This document shows, one piece after another, positions 1 through 8,560 of a stretch of DNA of 64,000 nt (position 1 is its first letter; each line of letters begins with the position of its first letter). The DNA is from AC-56 sp963798705. GTDB taxonomy: Bacteria > Actinomycetota > Thermoleophilia > Solirubrobacterales > 70-9. The notes under the pieces were generated by a model that was not told the DNA's origin, made no database searches, and saw only the letters and a list, made by a program, of their open reading frames with translations. The DNA lies in assembly GCA_963798705.1 (NCBI GenBank), contig CAWCTW010000003.1, positions 62,001-126,000 of the forward strand. Reading direction: 5' to 3'. The position numbers and the translations under genes are program-made.

Positions 1-1156
1 CGAACACCACGCCCTTGGACGCGTCGTGCGGCGAGTCGTCGAACGTCGTGTTGGCCGGCCCGTCGTAGGAGACCGCGCTGCCGTTGAGGCCGCTATGGCG
101 CCAGAACGGCTCGTCGTAGACGGCGGTGGCCTTGATCAGCGAGCCCTGCGGCAGGCGCTGGGTGAGCTGGTCACGCAGCGCCGGCAGCTTGGGGTGGTAG
201 GTGATGCGTGCGGCGAGGGTGGGGGGCACGGCGACGATCACCCGCTTTGCCCGCACCTCGAGCTTGCGGCTGTGGACGGTGAGGTGAGCGCCGTGGTGCG
301 AGATCCTGCGGACCGGGGCTCGCAGCACGACGCGGTCGCCCAGCTCGCGGGCCATCCTCAGGCACACTCGTTGCGAGCCGCCCGCCAGTCGCCACATCTG
401 GGCGCCGTCGCGGGTGTTGAAGTTGCGCTCGAAGGTCCCCGGGTTGTCCTCGTTGCCCGACGCGGCGATGTAGAAAAGGACGAAGAGAAGCGAGAGGTCG
501 GAGGGCTCGGAGCCGAAGATCGCGCGGGTGGCGATCGAGACCAGGTCGATGAACTGCTGGTTGTCGCTGTTGTCGCGCAGCCACGTCGCGAGCGTCTGCC
601 GGTCCCATTCGGTCGCGTTCGGGGCCTCCCAGGGGGCCTCGACGGGCACCTCGGTCGACATCCGGTCGAGCGCCACCACCGCGCGGGCCAGGTCGGGAAG
701 GATCACCGGGTCGGGCGGCGCCGAGCCCGTCGGGCCGGTGTCGCTGTAGGTGCTCCGCCTGCCCTTGGAGTCGACGTAGACGTTGTCGCCCTTGACGTAG
801 GTCCGGAACTTGGCGACCTTCATCTCCCTGGCGAGGCCGAGGATGTAGTCCTGGGTGGGCCCCACGAACGTGGCGCCGCGCTCGGAGATGTCCCCGGCGC
901 CGATCTTCTTGTTGACGGCGCGGCCGCCCACCCGGCCGCGGGCCTCCAGGACGACCACGGACTTCCCGGCCCGACGCAGCTCGCGCGCCGCCGTGAGCCC
1001 CGCGAACCCGGCGCCCACGATCGCCACGTCGCATCGGCGTCGTCCGTGATGGCGCCCCGCGGCACTGACGCCCGGGACGCGCGCGAGGGCGGCTCCCAGT
1101 CCGGCGGCCGCCGAGCCTCCGACGAGCCCTCGTCGAGAGATCCCGTAGTCACTCAT
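1..1156 (-). CDS. Flavin monoamine oxidase family protein, TAT-exported (C-terminus beyond window edge)
   Basis: FAD-dependent amine oxidase. The open frame runs from an ATG at 1156 to the window edge without a stop, giving about 385 residues of an expected 450-550. A twin-arginine leader is visible (S-R-R-G at 7-10, then an Ala/Gly-rich hydrophobic stretch), so export by Tat is likely. The dinucleotide-binding VGAGFAG lies at 47-53, followed by E-A-R (71-73) and the GRVGGRA motif (74-80), the classic flavin amine oxidase N-terminus. Substrate is not readable from sequence. The frame was obtained by translating the minus strand directly; overlapping long frames on both strands are high-GC shadows. 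Confidence 0.85.
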   Translation of the reverse strand, partial: MSDYGISRRGLVGGSAAAGLGAALARVPGVSAAGRHHGRRRCDVAIVGAGFAGLTAARELRRAGKSVVVLEARGRVGGRAVNKKIGAGDISERGATFVGPTQDYILGLAREMKVAKFRTYVKGDNVYVDSKGRRSTYSDTGPTGSAPPDPVILPDLARAVVALDRMSTEVPVEAPWEAPNATEWDRQTLATWLRDNSDNQQFIDLVSIATRAIFGSEPSDLSLLFVLFYIAASGNEDNPGTFERNFNTRDGAQMWRLAGGSQRVCLRMARELGDRVVLRAPVRRISHHGAHLTVHSRKLEVRAKRVIVAVPPTLAARITYHPKLPALRDQLTQRLPQGSLIKATAVYDEPFWRHSGLNGSAVSYDGPANTTFDDSPHDASKGVVF

Positions 1157-1204
1157 GCAGGAGTGACCATCTCACAGGAGCGGCGCCCGCGATGTCCGGC
1201 CGGA

Positions 1205-1639
1205 TCAGGCGACCGCCGAGAGCTCGGTCTCGGCGAGGAACTCCTCGAAGTGCTTGTGCGAGGGGCAGAAGTCGCGGCCCGGCAGGGGGGCGCGCTGGCA
1301 CGGCGTGCCCTCGCGCGTGTGCGCCTGGCAATGGCGGGGTCGCCCGTCGAGGTCGACGCCCGCCGGGCACCTGGCGAGGAACTTGGTCGCCAGGCCGATG
1401 TTCGCCTCCACCACCCGCCACGCGTAGAGCTGGTCGCTGAGGCGCACGTACGGGCGGATCTCGTTGAACAGCCAGCGCGCCGGGCGTGCGAAGTAGCGCC
1501 CGTCGTAGGTCATGCGCTGGATCGCGGTCTCGCAGGCGTCCAGTACCGCCTGCCGACTCCGGCAGCCGGTCGGGTCGTCGGCGTCCTCGACCACGCGCGG
1601 CGCGAGCTCCCTGTAGATGGAGCGGCTGAAGTGGTACAT
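1205..1639 (-). CDS. Conserved hypothetical protein with Cys/His cluster
   Basis: A 144-residue protein of unknown function. The start is taken at the ATG at 1639 (M-Y-H-F-S-R), because the upstream 35 codons of the open frame look non-coding. The C-terminal third carries a C-x-A-H-T-R-E-G-T-P-C motif followed by F-C-P-S-H-x-H, like the small zinc-binding motifs of the DUF5763 type, so a structural zinc site is plausible. The N-terminal part is mixed and helical, with no membrane segment. It lies about 50 bp beyond the amine oxidase start, on the same strand but upstream of it. Confidence 0.6.
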   Translation of the reverse strand: MYHFSRSIYRELAPRVVEDADDPTGCRSRQAVLDACETAIQRMTYDGRYFARPARWLFNEIRPYVRLSDQLYAWRVVEANIGLATKFLARCPAGVDLDGRPRHCQAHTREGTPCQRAPLPGRDFCPSHKHFEEFLAETELSAVA

Positions 1640-1836
1640 CCCGTAACCCCCTTGGTCATCCGTACCCGAGCCCGAGCACTCCGTGCATCTCCGTGCTTGA
1701 GGCCTCCCCGGGATCCCTTCCCTTGCGTGCTCGGTGGCAAACATCTTTTTCGGGAGCCTGGACGGGTGCGCGAAAAGGCGCGCGGATCATGCGAGGATGA
1801 TCTCTCACGCGTTCACAACGCCTTTGGGCAGGTCCG

Positions 1837-2949
1837 CTAGCGGGCCAAGCGGGCCCGGCCCTCGACTCGGAACGCGTCGAGCGCCCGCGTTGCCGCGTCG
1901 TAGCCCTGAGAGATCAGCTCGGGCCAACGCGCCCGGTCGATGAAGAGCTCGTAGAACGACGTGCCGCGAAGAGCCGAGGCGTCGACCGGGTCGATCAGGG
2001 TGAGCTTGTCGCCCAGCTCATCTCGCGCCCGGCGCGCGAGCTCGAGGTGATAACCCTGCTGGAGCTGGCGGCTCGCCTCCAGGATCCCGCCGGTGCGCTC
2101 CGGCCACCCGGTGATGTCCGTGGGCTCGAAGCCCGACGGAAGCATGAAGTTGACGCCGAACACGTGGTCGAAGCCGCCTTCGGCGATCACCGGCTGCGCG
2201 GGCCAGACCTCGATCACGCCCCCGTCGACGTAGAGGTGGCCGTGCACCGGTACCGACTCGATGAACAGCGGCAGCGCGATCGCGACGCGCACCAGATGGC
2301 CGACGGGCACGTCCGGCGTCCGCTCGCTCCCGAAGTACTCGACCGTCCCGAGGTCCATGTTGTAGACGATGGTGGTGATCGGGATCGGCGTCTCGCCGCA
2401 GCGCATCTCGTGCAGCCGGGCGGCGAACAGGCGCTCGATCGCCTCCCCCTTGGCGAGACCGGTGAAGCCGCGGAGAGCGGACAGGGCGAAGCGCGGCAGG
2501 TTGAGCCATTGGACATCGAGGTACTCCTCGGGCTTCCACGACAGGGAGAACTCGGCCATCTCCTGGGCGCTCATCCCTGCTGCCCACATCGAGCCCCAGA
2601 TCGCTCCACCCGAGCAGCTGACGATCTCCGCCGGCTCCAGGCCGGCCTCCTCGAACGCGCGGGCCACGCCGATGAGCGATACCGCGGCCCCGCCGCCGCC
2701 CGATGCGACCAGCGCCAGCCGCTTGCCCTCGAGCTCCTCGACGGGCCGTCGCTCGAATCGCGGGAAGGCGGCCGACGCGTCGATCTCGTGCGGGCGATCG
2801 ATCAGGGGCAGAGGCAGTAGCGAGCGCCGGGCGCGGCGGAGAAATCCGACGTCGGCGACCAGCGACCCGAGGCCGGCCAGCTCGCCGAGCCGCTCGACCT
2901 GCGCCTTGATCGCGAACAGGTCCAGGCGTTCGTCCAGGGACATCGTCAC
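1837..2949 (-). CDS. Patatin-like phospholipase family protein
   Basis: Serine lipid acyl hydrolase of 370 residues. A Gly-rich oxyanion loop (A-S-G-G-G-G, 82-87) is followed by the nucleophile elbow S-C-S-G-G (Ser113; family G-x-S-x-G with Cys in place of the first Gly-x), and the dyad aspartate sits in Y-V-D-G-G near residue 245. The first 70 residues are a helical extension seen in actinobacterial members. No signal peptide is present, so it is probably cytosolic or membrane-peripheral. ATGs at 2949 and 2943 are both possible starts. It stands alone, with a 220-bp gap to the next gene. Confidence 0.85.
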   Translation of the reverse strand: MTMSLDERLDLFAIKAQVERLGELAGLGSLVADVGFLRRARRSLLPLPLIDRPHEIDASAAFPRFERRPVEELEGKRLALVASGGGGAAVSLIGVARAFEEAGLEPAEIVSCSGGAIWGSMWAAGMSAQEMAEFSLSWKPEEYLDVQWLNLPRFALSALRGFTGLAKGEAIERLFAARLHEMRCGETPIPITTIVYNMDLGTVEYFGSERTPDVPVGHLVRVAIALPLFIESVPVHGHLYVDGGVIEVWPAQPVIAEGGFDHVFGVNFMLPSGFEPTDITGWPERTGGILEASRQLQQGYHLELARRARDELGDKLTLIDPVDASALRGTSFYELFIDRARWPELISQGYDAATRALDAFRVEGRARLAR

Positions 2950-3171
2950 TACGGTAGCCGCCCTCAGGCACCGGCGCGGATGATTGGGGCCAGCACGTTC
3001 TCGAGGGCGGGACCCTCGAGAACGCTCAACTCGTACGTCGCTTAGGGCATGGGATCCCGGTGGTCAGCGCCCGGGAGCGGCTGCATCGGGTGGAGGCCGT
3101 GATCGACAAAGATCTGGCGGCGAGCGCGGCACGCGGGTCCGACCCTGGAGAAGCGAGCCGGGCCAGGACAC

Positions 3172-3825
3172 CTAGAGCGCGGCCAGCGCCTCGGGGATTG
3201 GCGTCTCGCCTGCGAGGAGGTCGAACGCCTTGCCGATGGTGCCCGGCTCGTCGAGGGATCCAAGGAGCGTCGCGGCGACGTCGTCGCGCGGGATCTGCCC
3301 GTAGCGCCCGAGGCTCTCTGCGGCGGCCACCAGCCCGGTACCGGGGTCGTCGCTCAGGCCGCCCGGGCGCACGATCGTGTGGTCCAGGCCACCCTCGGCG
3401 AGCTCGCGGTCGGCGTCCGCCTTGGCCTCGTAGTACGGGCGCATCTCGTCCGACCAGCGCTCCGGGCGGTTGACGCCGATCGCCGAGATCATCAGATAGC
3501 GCGAGATGTCGTTCATGCGGGCGGCCTCGATCAGCTTGACGGCGCCGCCGTAGTCCACGGTTCGCTTGCGCGCCGGCCCGCTGCCGGCCCCGGCACCCGC
3601 AGCGAAGACCACCGCGTCGACGCCGGCGATCGACCGGGCGATCGCGTCCGCGTCGAGGTTCTCGATGTCCGCGCCGACGGCTGTCGCCCCGGTGGCCTCG
3701 ACGTCGGCGGCATGGTCGGGATTGCGGATCAGCCCGCGAGCGCGGTCGCCGCGCTCGGAGAGCAGGCGCAGGAGCCGCAGCGCGATCTTCCCGTGCCCGC
3801 CGACAACCGCGATCTCCATCGCCAT
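3172..3825 (-). CDS. NAD(P)H-binding atypical short-chain dehydrogenase (NmrA/YtfG-like)
   Basis: A 217-residue Rossmann protein beginning M-A-M-E-I-A-V-V-G-G-H-G at the ATG at 3825. The open frame continues 160 codons further upstream, but that part is a shadow of the divergent membrane gene. The glycine motif G-G-H-G-K-I-A is of the atypical SDR5 type, and Y-Y-E-A-K at about 137-141 fits the catalytic Tyr-x-x-x-Lys. Family members are NAD(P)-binding epimerase- or quinone-reductase-like proteins; no substrate can be assigned. Its promoter region is shared with the divergent membrane protein. Confidence 0.85.
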   Translation of the reverse strand: MAMEIAVVGGHGKIALRLLRLLSERGDRARGLIRNPDHAADVEATGATAVGADIENLDADAIARSIAGVDAVVFAAGAGAGSGPARKRTVDYGGAVKLIEAARMNDISRYLMISAIGVNRPERWSDEMRPYYEAKADADRELAEGGLDHTIVRPGGLSDDPGTGLVAAAESLGRYGQIPRDDVAATLLGSLDEPGTIGKAFDLLAGETPIPEALAAL

Positions 3826-3966
3826 GGACGGAGGCTTATCACGACGGCCAGCCCGTAGGCTCCGCCAATCGCGGTCACTGACTTCACTCGCGAGGCGGAG
3901 CAGATCCTGCGCGATCCCTCCACCTTCAAGTGGTACACGGTCGCACTGCTCACCTTCGTCCTCTAT

Positions 3967-4506
3967 GTGTACGCCCAGGAGGTCGAGCGGCGGCGTTTCG
4001 ACGTCGTGTTCGCGGGTATCGCGCTCTGGCTCGCCGACTGGGTGAACGAGATCGTCAACTCGCTCGTCCTTCACTTCACGGACCGCGCGGCGCTGTGGAC
4101 GGTGACCGGGGATACCTCGTATCTGATCCTCATCGGGCTGACGATCGAGATCTCGTTCATGTTCGCGATCGCCGGCGTGGTCTACGTCAAGACGCTGCCC
4201 GCCGACCCGGGAGCGCGGATGCTGGGGATGCCGAACCGCCTCGCGATCGGGCTGGGCTATTCGCTGCTCGCCACGGGAGTCGAGGTGCTCCTCCACGCCA
4301 CCGGCTACTTCCACTGGGAGTATTGGTTCTGGAACGTGCCGTTCGTCCTGCCGATCGTGATCTTCGGCTACCTGTGGTTCTTTCTCATCACTGCATACGT
4401 GTATGACATGGCGGACCCTCGCCGCCAGGCGAGATTCGTCGGCAGCATGGCGGCCCTGGTGGCGGTCGCGCTGGTCGTCTTCGGCCCGATCCTGGAGTGG
4501 ATCTGA
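3967..4506 (+). CDS. Polytopic membrane protein, unknown function
   Basis: At least 179 residues with about five hydrophobic segments (around 10-30, 48-68, 90-110, 118-140 and 155-175). The first canonical start in frame is GTG 3967, but coding-like sequence (hydrophobic, continuous with the protein) extends upstream to about 3868, where the in-frame codon is ATC. A TANNNT box (taggct, 3856-3861) sits 6 nt before that ATC, exactly where leaderless genes of this genome start, so translation may begin at 3868 with a near-cognate codon, or the ATC may be a base error for ATG. No family was recognised. Confidence 0.65.
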   Translation: MYAQEVERRRFDVVFAGIALWLADWVNEIVNSLVLHFTDRAALWTVTGDTSYLILIGLTIEISFMFAIAGVVYVKTLPADPGARMLGMPNRLAIGLGYSLLATGVEVLLHATGYFHWEYWFWNVPFVLPIVIFGYLWFFLITAYVYDMADPRRQARFVGSMAALVAVALVVFGPILEWI

Positions 4507-4540
4507 TCACCCCTGCCCGGCGCGTAGGATGCGCCAGGCG

Positions 4541-4906
4541 ATGGAGGATCTGGGAGCACCGGTCTCGTACATGACGCTTTCCGACGGCGCCCCCGTCTAC
4601 ACGAGCGACGGGCAGCGGGTGGGGAAGGTCGCGCACGTGCTCGCCGACCTCCAGGCGGATGTCTTCGAGGGGATCGTCGTCGCGACCCACGTGCTCCCGC
4701 CAAACCATCGGTTCGTCGATGCCGAGCAGGTCGCGAGGATCCATGAGCGGGGGGTCGTCCTGGGGCTCGACTCCGAGCTGTTCGAGGCCCTGCCGGCGCC
4801 CAGCGCGAACCCCGCGGCGATGGCGACGGGAGCGGACGAAGTGGTACCCGACGAGCTTCGCGACAAGCTGCGCCGGGCGTGGGAACGAATCTCCGGCAAG
4901 GAGTGA
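4541..4906 (+). CDS. PRC-barrel-like small protein
   Basis: A 121-residue protein. After a short leader, residues about 20-60 read as a PRC-barrel beta unit (V-Y-T-S-D-G-Q-R-V-G-K-V, then F-E-G-I-V-V). The C-terminus is helical and charged (D-E-L-R-D-K-L-R-R-A-W). PRC barrels occur in RNA-processing and photosynthetic-reaction-centre proteins and in many actinobacterial stress proteins; the role here is unknown. An ATG at 4529 is also in frame, but the taggat box at 4525-4530 would serve as -10 for a leaderless or near-leaderless start at 4541. A second PRC-like gene lies at 47147. Confidence 0.75.
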   Translation: MEDLGAPVSYMTLSDGAPVYTSDGQRVGKVAHVLADLQADVFEGIVVATHVLPPNHRFVDAEQVARIHERGVVLGLDSELFEALPAPSANPAAMATGADEVVPDELRDKLRRAWERISGKE

Positions 4907-4930
4907 CCGGGCCCTACCGCCCGGCAGCCC

Positions 4931-5401
4931 TCAGCCGCGTGAGACCTCCGCCCACAGGGTGGGCGGATCGCCTCCCTCGATTCCCCAGCGGTCGGCCAGC
5001 CGGTCGAGGAGAAAATGGCCCCATTCGGCCAGCGCGGGGCTCTCGTGCCTCGGTTCGACCTCGCCACCGACCAGGCGCAGCGCGGGCCCCCCGGTTTCGA
5101 GCCGGACGATCCCGGGTTGAAGCTCCACGCGCAGGTTGACCGGACGGGTCCGATGGCCCAGGTCGCGTCCGACCACCTGCGCGACCAACTCGCTCGCAAG
5201 CAGCGCCGTGGCCCGCCGCGACGAGGGACTCAGATCCGCGCCGAGGCGATCGAGGGAGACCTCGAGCTCCTCGGTGGCGGCCTTCATGCTGCGGCGTGGA
5301 TCCACGCTGATGGCGTGCATGCCCAGGTGCCCGTTCCGGCTGTTGCCGCTGCCGTCGTCGACCAGACCGTCGCCGTGCCCGGCTCCGATTGGCTGCTCCA
5401 T
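4931..5401 (-). CDS. HATPase-like anti-sigma/regulatory protein (divergent)
   Basis: A 156-residue protein resembling the RsbW/SpoIIAB-type GHKL ATPase fold. R-R-A-T-A-L-L-A-S-E-L-V matches the N-box helix region, and a C-terminal L-D-R-L-A-D-R-W-G-I is the usual closing motif of this family. The N-box Asn and the glycine-rich G1/G2 boxes look degenerate, so ATP binding is doubtful. Start chosen at ATG 5401 because gaggt lies 5 nt upstream, a strong Shine-Dalgarno for this GC content; 19 further upstream codons in frame are rejected. No partner anti-anti-sigma gene is adjacent. Confidence 0.65.
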   Translation of the reverse strand: MEQPIGAGHGDGLVDDGSGNSRNGHLGMHAISVDPRRSMKAATEELEVSLDRLGADLSPSSRRATALLASELVAQVVGRDLGHRTRPVNLRVELQPGIVRLETGGPALRLVGGEVEPRHESPALAEWGHFLLDRLADRWGIEGGDPPTLWAEVSRG

Positions 5402-5578
5402 TGTTACCTCCCCTTCCGAGCGCCCGTCCCCGCGCGGTACGGGCGAGTCCGTGCGCATCGAAGTTGTGGCCCGGCTACCCGGTCGGATTGGGTCGCGCTG
5501 TGCAGCCGTATCCGAGATGAGCGTCGGTCTAACCCCGATGGTACGCCGATTCCCGTGAGGCCGAGCCGCTCATCCGGG

Positions 5579-6499
5579 TCAGGGAACGGACCCTGCCGCT
5601 TCGAGCGCGGCGCCGTGAAGGATGTCGTGCTCGGAGACCTCGATCCGCGTGAGCCCGAACGCGCGCATCGCCTGGATCAGGATCACGACCCCGGCCACGA
5701 TCGTCGGCGCGCGGCCGGGATGCAGCCCGGGCACCTTCAGGCGCTCCTCCAGCGACTTGCCGGAGAGCATCGAGTACATCCGCTGGATGGCGTCGAGCGA
5801 CAGCACGTAGCCGTGGACTTTCCGAGGGTCGTAGGGATCGAGCTCCTGGTCGATCGCGGCCAGGGAGGTGGGCGTCCCGGCGACGGCGATGCCGCTGCGG
5901 ATGTCGAAGTAATCGGCCGCCGCGAGCTCCGCGAAGATCCCGTTGCGAACGTCCTCCGCCACGGCCTCGAGCTCGGGGGCCGTTGGGGGGTCCGCGCGGA
6001 CGTGGCGCTCGGTATGCCTGACGGTTCCGACCTGGAGCGAGGTGTGGAAGACCACCTCGCTTCCGGACCCGACCACGAGCTCTGTCGAACCGCCGCCGAT
6101 GTCGACGACCAGCGTGCCGTCCGCTGCGGGCCGACCCGCGACGGCGCCCAGGTAGGTGAGCCGGGCCTCCTCGCCGCCGGTGAGGATGCGGGCGTTCAGC
6201 GCGAAGCGCTCGCGAAGCTCCGCGATGAAGGCGCCGGCGTTCTCGGCGTCGCGGACCGCGCTCGTGGCGAGCACCGACACGGACTCCGGGTTCAGCGGCT
6301 CGTAGATCGAGATGTACTCGCCGACCGCGTCGGCGACGTCCTCGATCGCCTCGGTGGCGAGCTGGTGGGTCATGTCCACGCCGCGTCCCAGCCGGGTGAC
6401 GGTGGAGCGCCGCTCGATCTCCTCAACCCGGCCGTCACCGGCCTCCGCCACCAGGAGGCGCGTCGAGTTCGTCCCCATGTCAACCACCGCGACTCTCAC
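5579..6499 (-). CDS. ppx: Ppx/GppA family exopolyphosphatase
   Basis: A 306-residue ASKHA-fold phosphatase acting on polyphosphate and/or pppGpp. Visible are the phosphate-1 loop D-M-G-T-N-S-T-R (7-14), A-T-S-A-V-R-D-A-E-N (78-87), T-G-G-E-E-A (107-112) and the second glycine loop D-I-G-G-G-S-T-E (133-140). The length matches the short, single-module actinobacterial Ppx proteins without the C-terminal HD domain. It would act in the cytosol in stringent-response and phosphate metabolism. The gene stands alone on the minus strand. Which substrate it prefers cannot be read from sequence. Confidence 0.88.
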   Translation of the reverse strand: MRVAVVDMGTNSTRLLVAEAGDGRVEEIERRSTVTRLGRGVDMTHQLATEAIEDVADAVGEYISIYEPLNPESVSVLATSAVRDAENAGAFIAELRERFALNARILTGGEEARLTYLGAVAGRPAADGTLVVDIGGGSTELVVGSGSEVVFHTSLQVGTVRHTERHVRADPPTAPELEAVAEDVRNGIFAELAAADYFDIRSGIAVAGTPTSLAAIDQELDPYDPRKVHGYVLSLDAIQRMYSMLSGKSLEERLKVPGLHPGRAPTIVAGVVILIQAMRAFGLTRIEVSEHDILHGAALEAAGSVP

Positions 6500-6740
6500 G
6501 GGCGGCGCAGCCTAGTGATACGCCGACCGGACCGGCGGCGCCTGACTTCGGCCTGGTGCCCGGGGGCAGGTTGGCCGCCTGGTGAGCGCGAACGGCAGGG
6601 CCATCCCGCTGCGCCCGGCCCTGGACGTCGCGGCAGTCGCGCATGTGAGCGACTGGATGCGTGCGACGGCGGGAGCTCGAGCTCCACCGCGGCGAGCTTC
6701 GCTTCTCGGCGACGTGCTAGGCGCCGCGCAAAATCCTGCC

Positions 6741-6783
6741 GAGCGGTGCGTTTGTCGGGCTGAGCCCGACAAACTCACCGCTC
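6741..6783. repeat. Palindromic repeat, copy 1 (REP-like hairpin)
   Basis: A near-perfect inverted repeat of about 43 bp: arms of gagcggtg and gtttgtcgggct close on a 2-nt loop. It lies in the 311-bp gap between the phosphatase start and the next gene's stop. Copy 2 at 7312 is its reverse complement with about one mismatch. A terminator role for the membrane gene at 6812 is possible. Confidence 0.85.
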
Positions 6784-6811
6784 GTTTGCGGCCGGCGTAA
6801 GCCCGCCGCCG

Positions 6812-7261
6812 CTAGAAGGGCGCGCCGTTTGGCGTCCTCGACTTGGGCAGCCGCTCGGGCGTTCGCGGGCCGCGCCGCGTGTAGTCGCGGAACTGGCGCT
6901 CGAAGTCGGGCCACCACGGGGGCTCCGGGCGATCCTCGGGCTCACCCCCGCCACCGTCGTCCCGGGGCGCGCGGAGGGCGAAGAAGGCGGTGACGCTGAA
7001 CAGCGCCGCCAGCCAGAGCAGCGCGAGGATGAACGAGTTCGACGCCGCCGAGGGCCACCGCAGCGCCGCGAGCAGCGCCCCTGCATCGACGAAAAGGCAG
7101 CCCGGCACGAGCGCCGCCCCGAACCGCGGCGAGCAGGGCCACGAGCGGGTCCGCTGCCGCCGGCCGAGGAACACCGTCCAGCCGACCAGCGCGGGCCACA
7201 TCACGAGATGCGCCACCAGCGGAATCGAGATCGGCGTGCCGGGGTGAGGCACAGGCGGCAT
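6812..7261 (-). CDS. Small membrane protein, unknown function
   Basis: A 149-residue protein with hydrophobic segments at about 12-32, 48-66 and 72-98, followed by a charged, Pro/Trp-rich cytosolic tail (P-P-W-W-P-D-F-E-R-Q-F-R-D-Y). No family was recognised; the W-W-P-D-F-E tail recurs in actinobacterial hypothetical proteins by recollection only. It is bracketed by two inverted copies of a strong palindrome (6741 and 7312). The next feature in the + direction is the initiator tRNA on the opposite strand. Confidence 0.65.
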   Translation of the reverse strand: MPPVPHPGTPISIPLVAHLVMWPALVGWTVFLGRRQRTRSWPCSPRFGAALVPGCLFVDAGALLAALRWPSAASNSFILALLWLAALFSVTAFFALRAPRDDGGGGEPEDRPEPPWWPDFERQFRDYTRRGPRTPERLPKSRTPNGAPF

Positions 7262-7311
7262 CGCCCTCCATCATCTCGCGATCTCGCCGAGATGCAACCC
7301 CAAGATCCGCC

Positions 7312-7354
7312 GAGCGGTGAGTTTGTCGGCCTCAGCCCGACAAACGCACCGCTC
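7312..7354. repeat. Palindromic repeat, copy 2 (inverse of copy 1)
   Basis: A hairpin of gagcggtgagtttgtcgg-type arms. It matches the reverse complement of the element at 6741-6783 almost base for base, so the pair flanks the membrane gene in opposite orientation. Confidence 0.85.
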
Positions 7355-7402
7355 GGCCTTTCCGGCCGGCGCCGCCGACCGCCGCTAGAATCCCTTACAC
7401 GC

Positions 7403-7476
7403 CGCGGGGTGGAGCAGTCAGGTAGCTCGCCGGGCTCATAACCCGGAGGTCGCGGGTTCAAATCCCGCCCCCGCTA
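7403..7476 (+). tRNA. Initiator tRNA-Met (CAU)
   Basis: The cloverleaf is complete. The acceptor strand CGCGGGG pairs with CCCCGC, leaving an unpaired C1-U72, the initiator hallmark of a mismatched 1-72 pair. The anticodon stem CCGGG/CCCGG carries the three G-C pairs typical of initiators, around the loop CTCATAA, and the T-stem GCGGG/CCCGC closes TTCAAAT. CCA is not encoded. From the anticodon loop onward (7435-7479) the sequence recurs five more times downstream as attachment-site-like repeats, so this is the integration target. Confidence 0.95.
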
Positions 7477-7483
7477 CTCAAAT

Positions 7484-7505
7484 CGGCTGGAAAGAGCCGC
7501 TTTCG
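7484..7505 (+). terminator. Probable tRNA terminator hairpin
   Basis: The stem cggct/agccg with a ggaaag-type loop is followed by ctttcg, directly after the tRNA. Confidence 0.5.
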
Positions 7506-7600
7506 GGTGGCCACCGCCGACTACCTCCAGGTGCTGTGTCGAACGGCGTCAAACGTCGCCGAACGCGGGAGCCTGTTTGATGAGTCTCAGCTTGAGTCGC

Positions 7601-8560
7601 TCAGCGCCCCTGCCAGTCCGCCAGGATGCGTTCCACATCAGGTCTCACGCGAGTTCGACACTCGGCTCGCTCAAGTCCCGACATCAGCAGCTCGTCGTAG
7701 TCGGTGTCGGCGTGCCGCACCGCAGCGGCGACGGCAAGCGCCAGCGCCTCCGGGCCGAGTGCCCGTCCGGCGGCGCTGCGCCCGACCCGGCCACTGCCGC
7801 GCTCGAAGGAGTGGCGGGCGATCGCCTCGGCCCGCTCCTTCGGGCAGCCCGGGTACAGGCGCAGGATCTCCCTGGCGGCCTCGCGCGAAAGCTCGGTGTC
7901 CTCCGCTGCCCGCCGGGATTGCTCGCGAAGCCGGCGACGAGCGCGCGCCTCCTTGTCGGCCAGGCATTCCCGCTCCGCCTGCTCGAGTGCGGGCTCCTCG
8001 ATAAGGATCCCCTGTCGCTCGTAGCGCCGCCGCGAGCGGCTGAAGCGGACCACCACCGCAGCCAGGCCACTCGCCTTCTTCGCGCGACGGGTGAGCGCTG
8101 CGTTCCCTGCCGGTAGGAAGAGAAGGTGGTCCATGTCCGCGCACTGCATGCACACGGGCCCGGCGTCCTCCATCAGCAGGAAGTCGCCCGTGCCCAAGCA
8201 CTCCGCACAGGTCCAGTCCCTGAGCGGCGAGATCACGACCAGGTCGGGCGGCTTGCTCTCTTGCTTCATGAGGCGCTCCCGCTCCTTCGCGGAGAGCGCC
8301 GGCGAGGCCCATTGCGTTCGGTAGGCGCATTCGAGCTCCGGATCGGCGCCGCTCGTGAATCGCAGCCCGCGTCGGTCGCGGGTCCGGGCAACAAAGTTAG
8401 TCTCGCTCGGCTGGAGCCCTCGGGCCGTCGCCCACTCACCGAGCACGTCGATCGCCGCTGCGAGCTTGCTCGCATCGACGGTCGCTGCCTCCTCCAGGCA
8501 CTCGATGCGTCCCTGGCGCCAGCGATCGACCGCCCTGGCCGGAAGCCATCCGATCCCCAC
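7601..8560 (-). CDS. DUF2293 domain-containing protein (N-terminus frameshifted)
   Basis: A 319-residue protein. The C-terminal 90 residues are DUF2293 (I-A-R-H-S-F-E-R-G-S-G-R-V-G-R, then V-R-H-x-D-T-D-Y-D-E-L-L), and a C-A-E-C/C-x-Q-C pair at about 115-140 looks like a zinc knuckle. A GTG at 8560 opens this frame, but the family's N-terminus (R-V-T-R-A-G-E-E-A-L-A-E-R-R) is encoded just upstream in another frame, 8655 to about 8580, and then A-P-G-T-P-I-D-V-L-V-G-I-G-W-L continues in this frame. A frameshift near 8577 therefore probably shortens the protein or its model. Function unknown. Confidence 0.8.
   Translation of the reverse strand: MGIGWLPARAVDRWRQGRIECLEEAATVDASKLAAAIDVLGEWATARGLQPSETNFVARTRDRRGLRFTSGADPELECAYRTQWASPALSAKERERLMKQESKPPDLVVISPLRDWTCAECLGTGDFLLMEDAGPVCMQCADMDHLLFLPAGNAALTRRAKKASGLAAVVVRFSRSRRRYERQGILIEEPALEQAERECLADKEARARRRLREQSRRAAEDTELSREAAREILRLYPGCPKERAEAIARHSFERGSGRVGRSAAGRALGPEALALAVAAAVRHADTDYDELLMSGLERAECRTRVRPDVERILADWQGR

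Noticed and set aside
26..1840. A 604-codon plus-strand frame over the first genes
   Set aside because: It lies opposite the amine oxidase and the Cys-rich gene, both of which have clear motifs; composition is shadow-like.
5015..6763. A 582-codon plus-strand frame
   Set aside because: Antisense to the anti-sigma-like and Ppx genes; no motifs.
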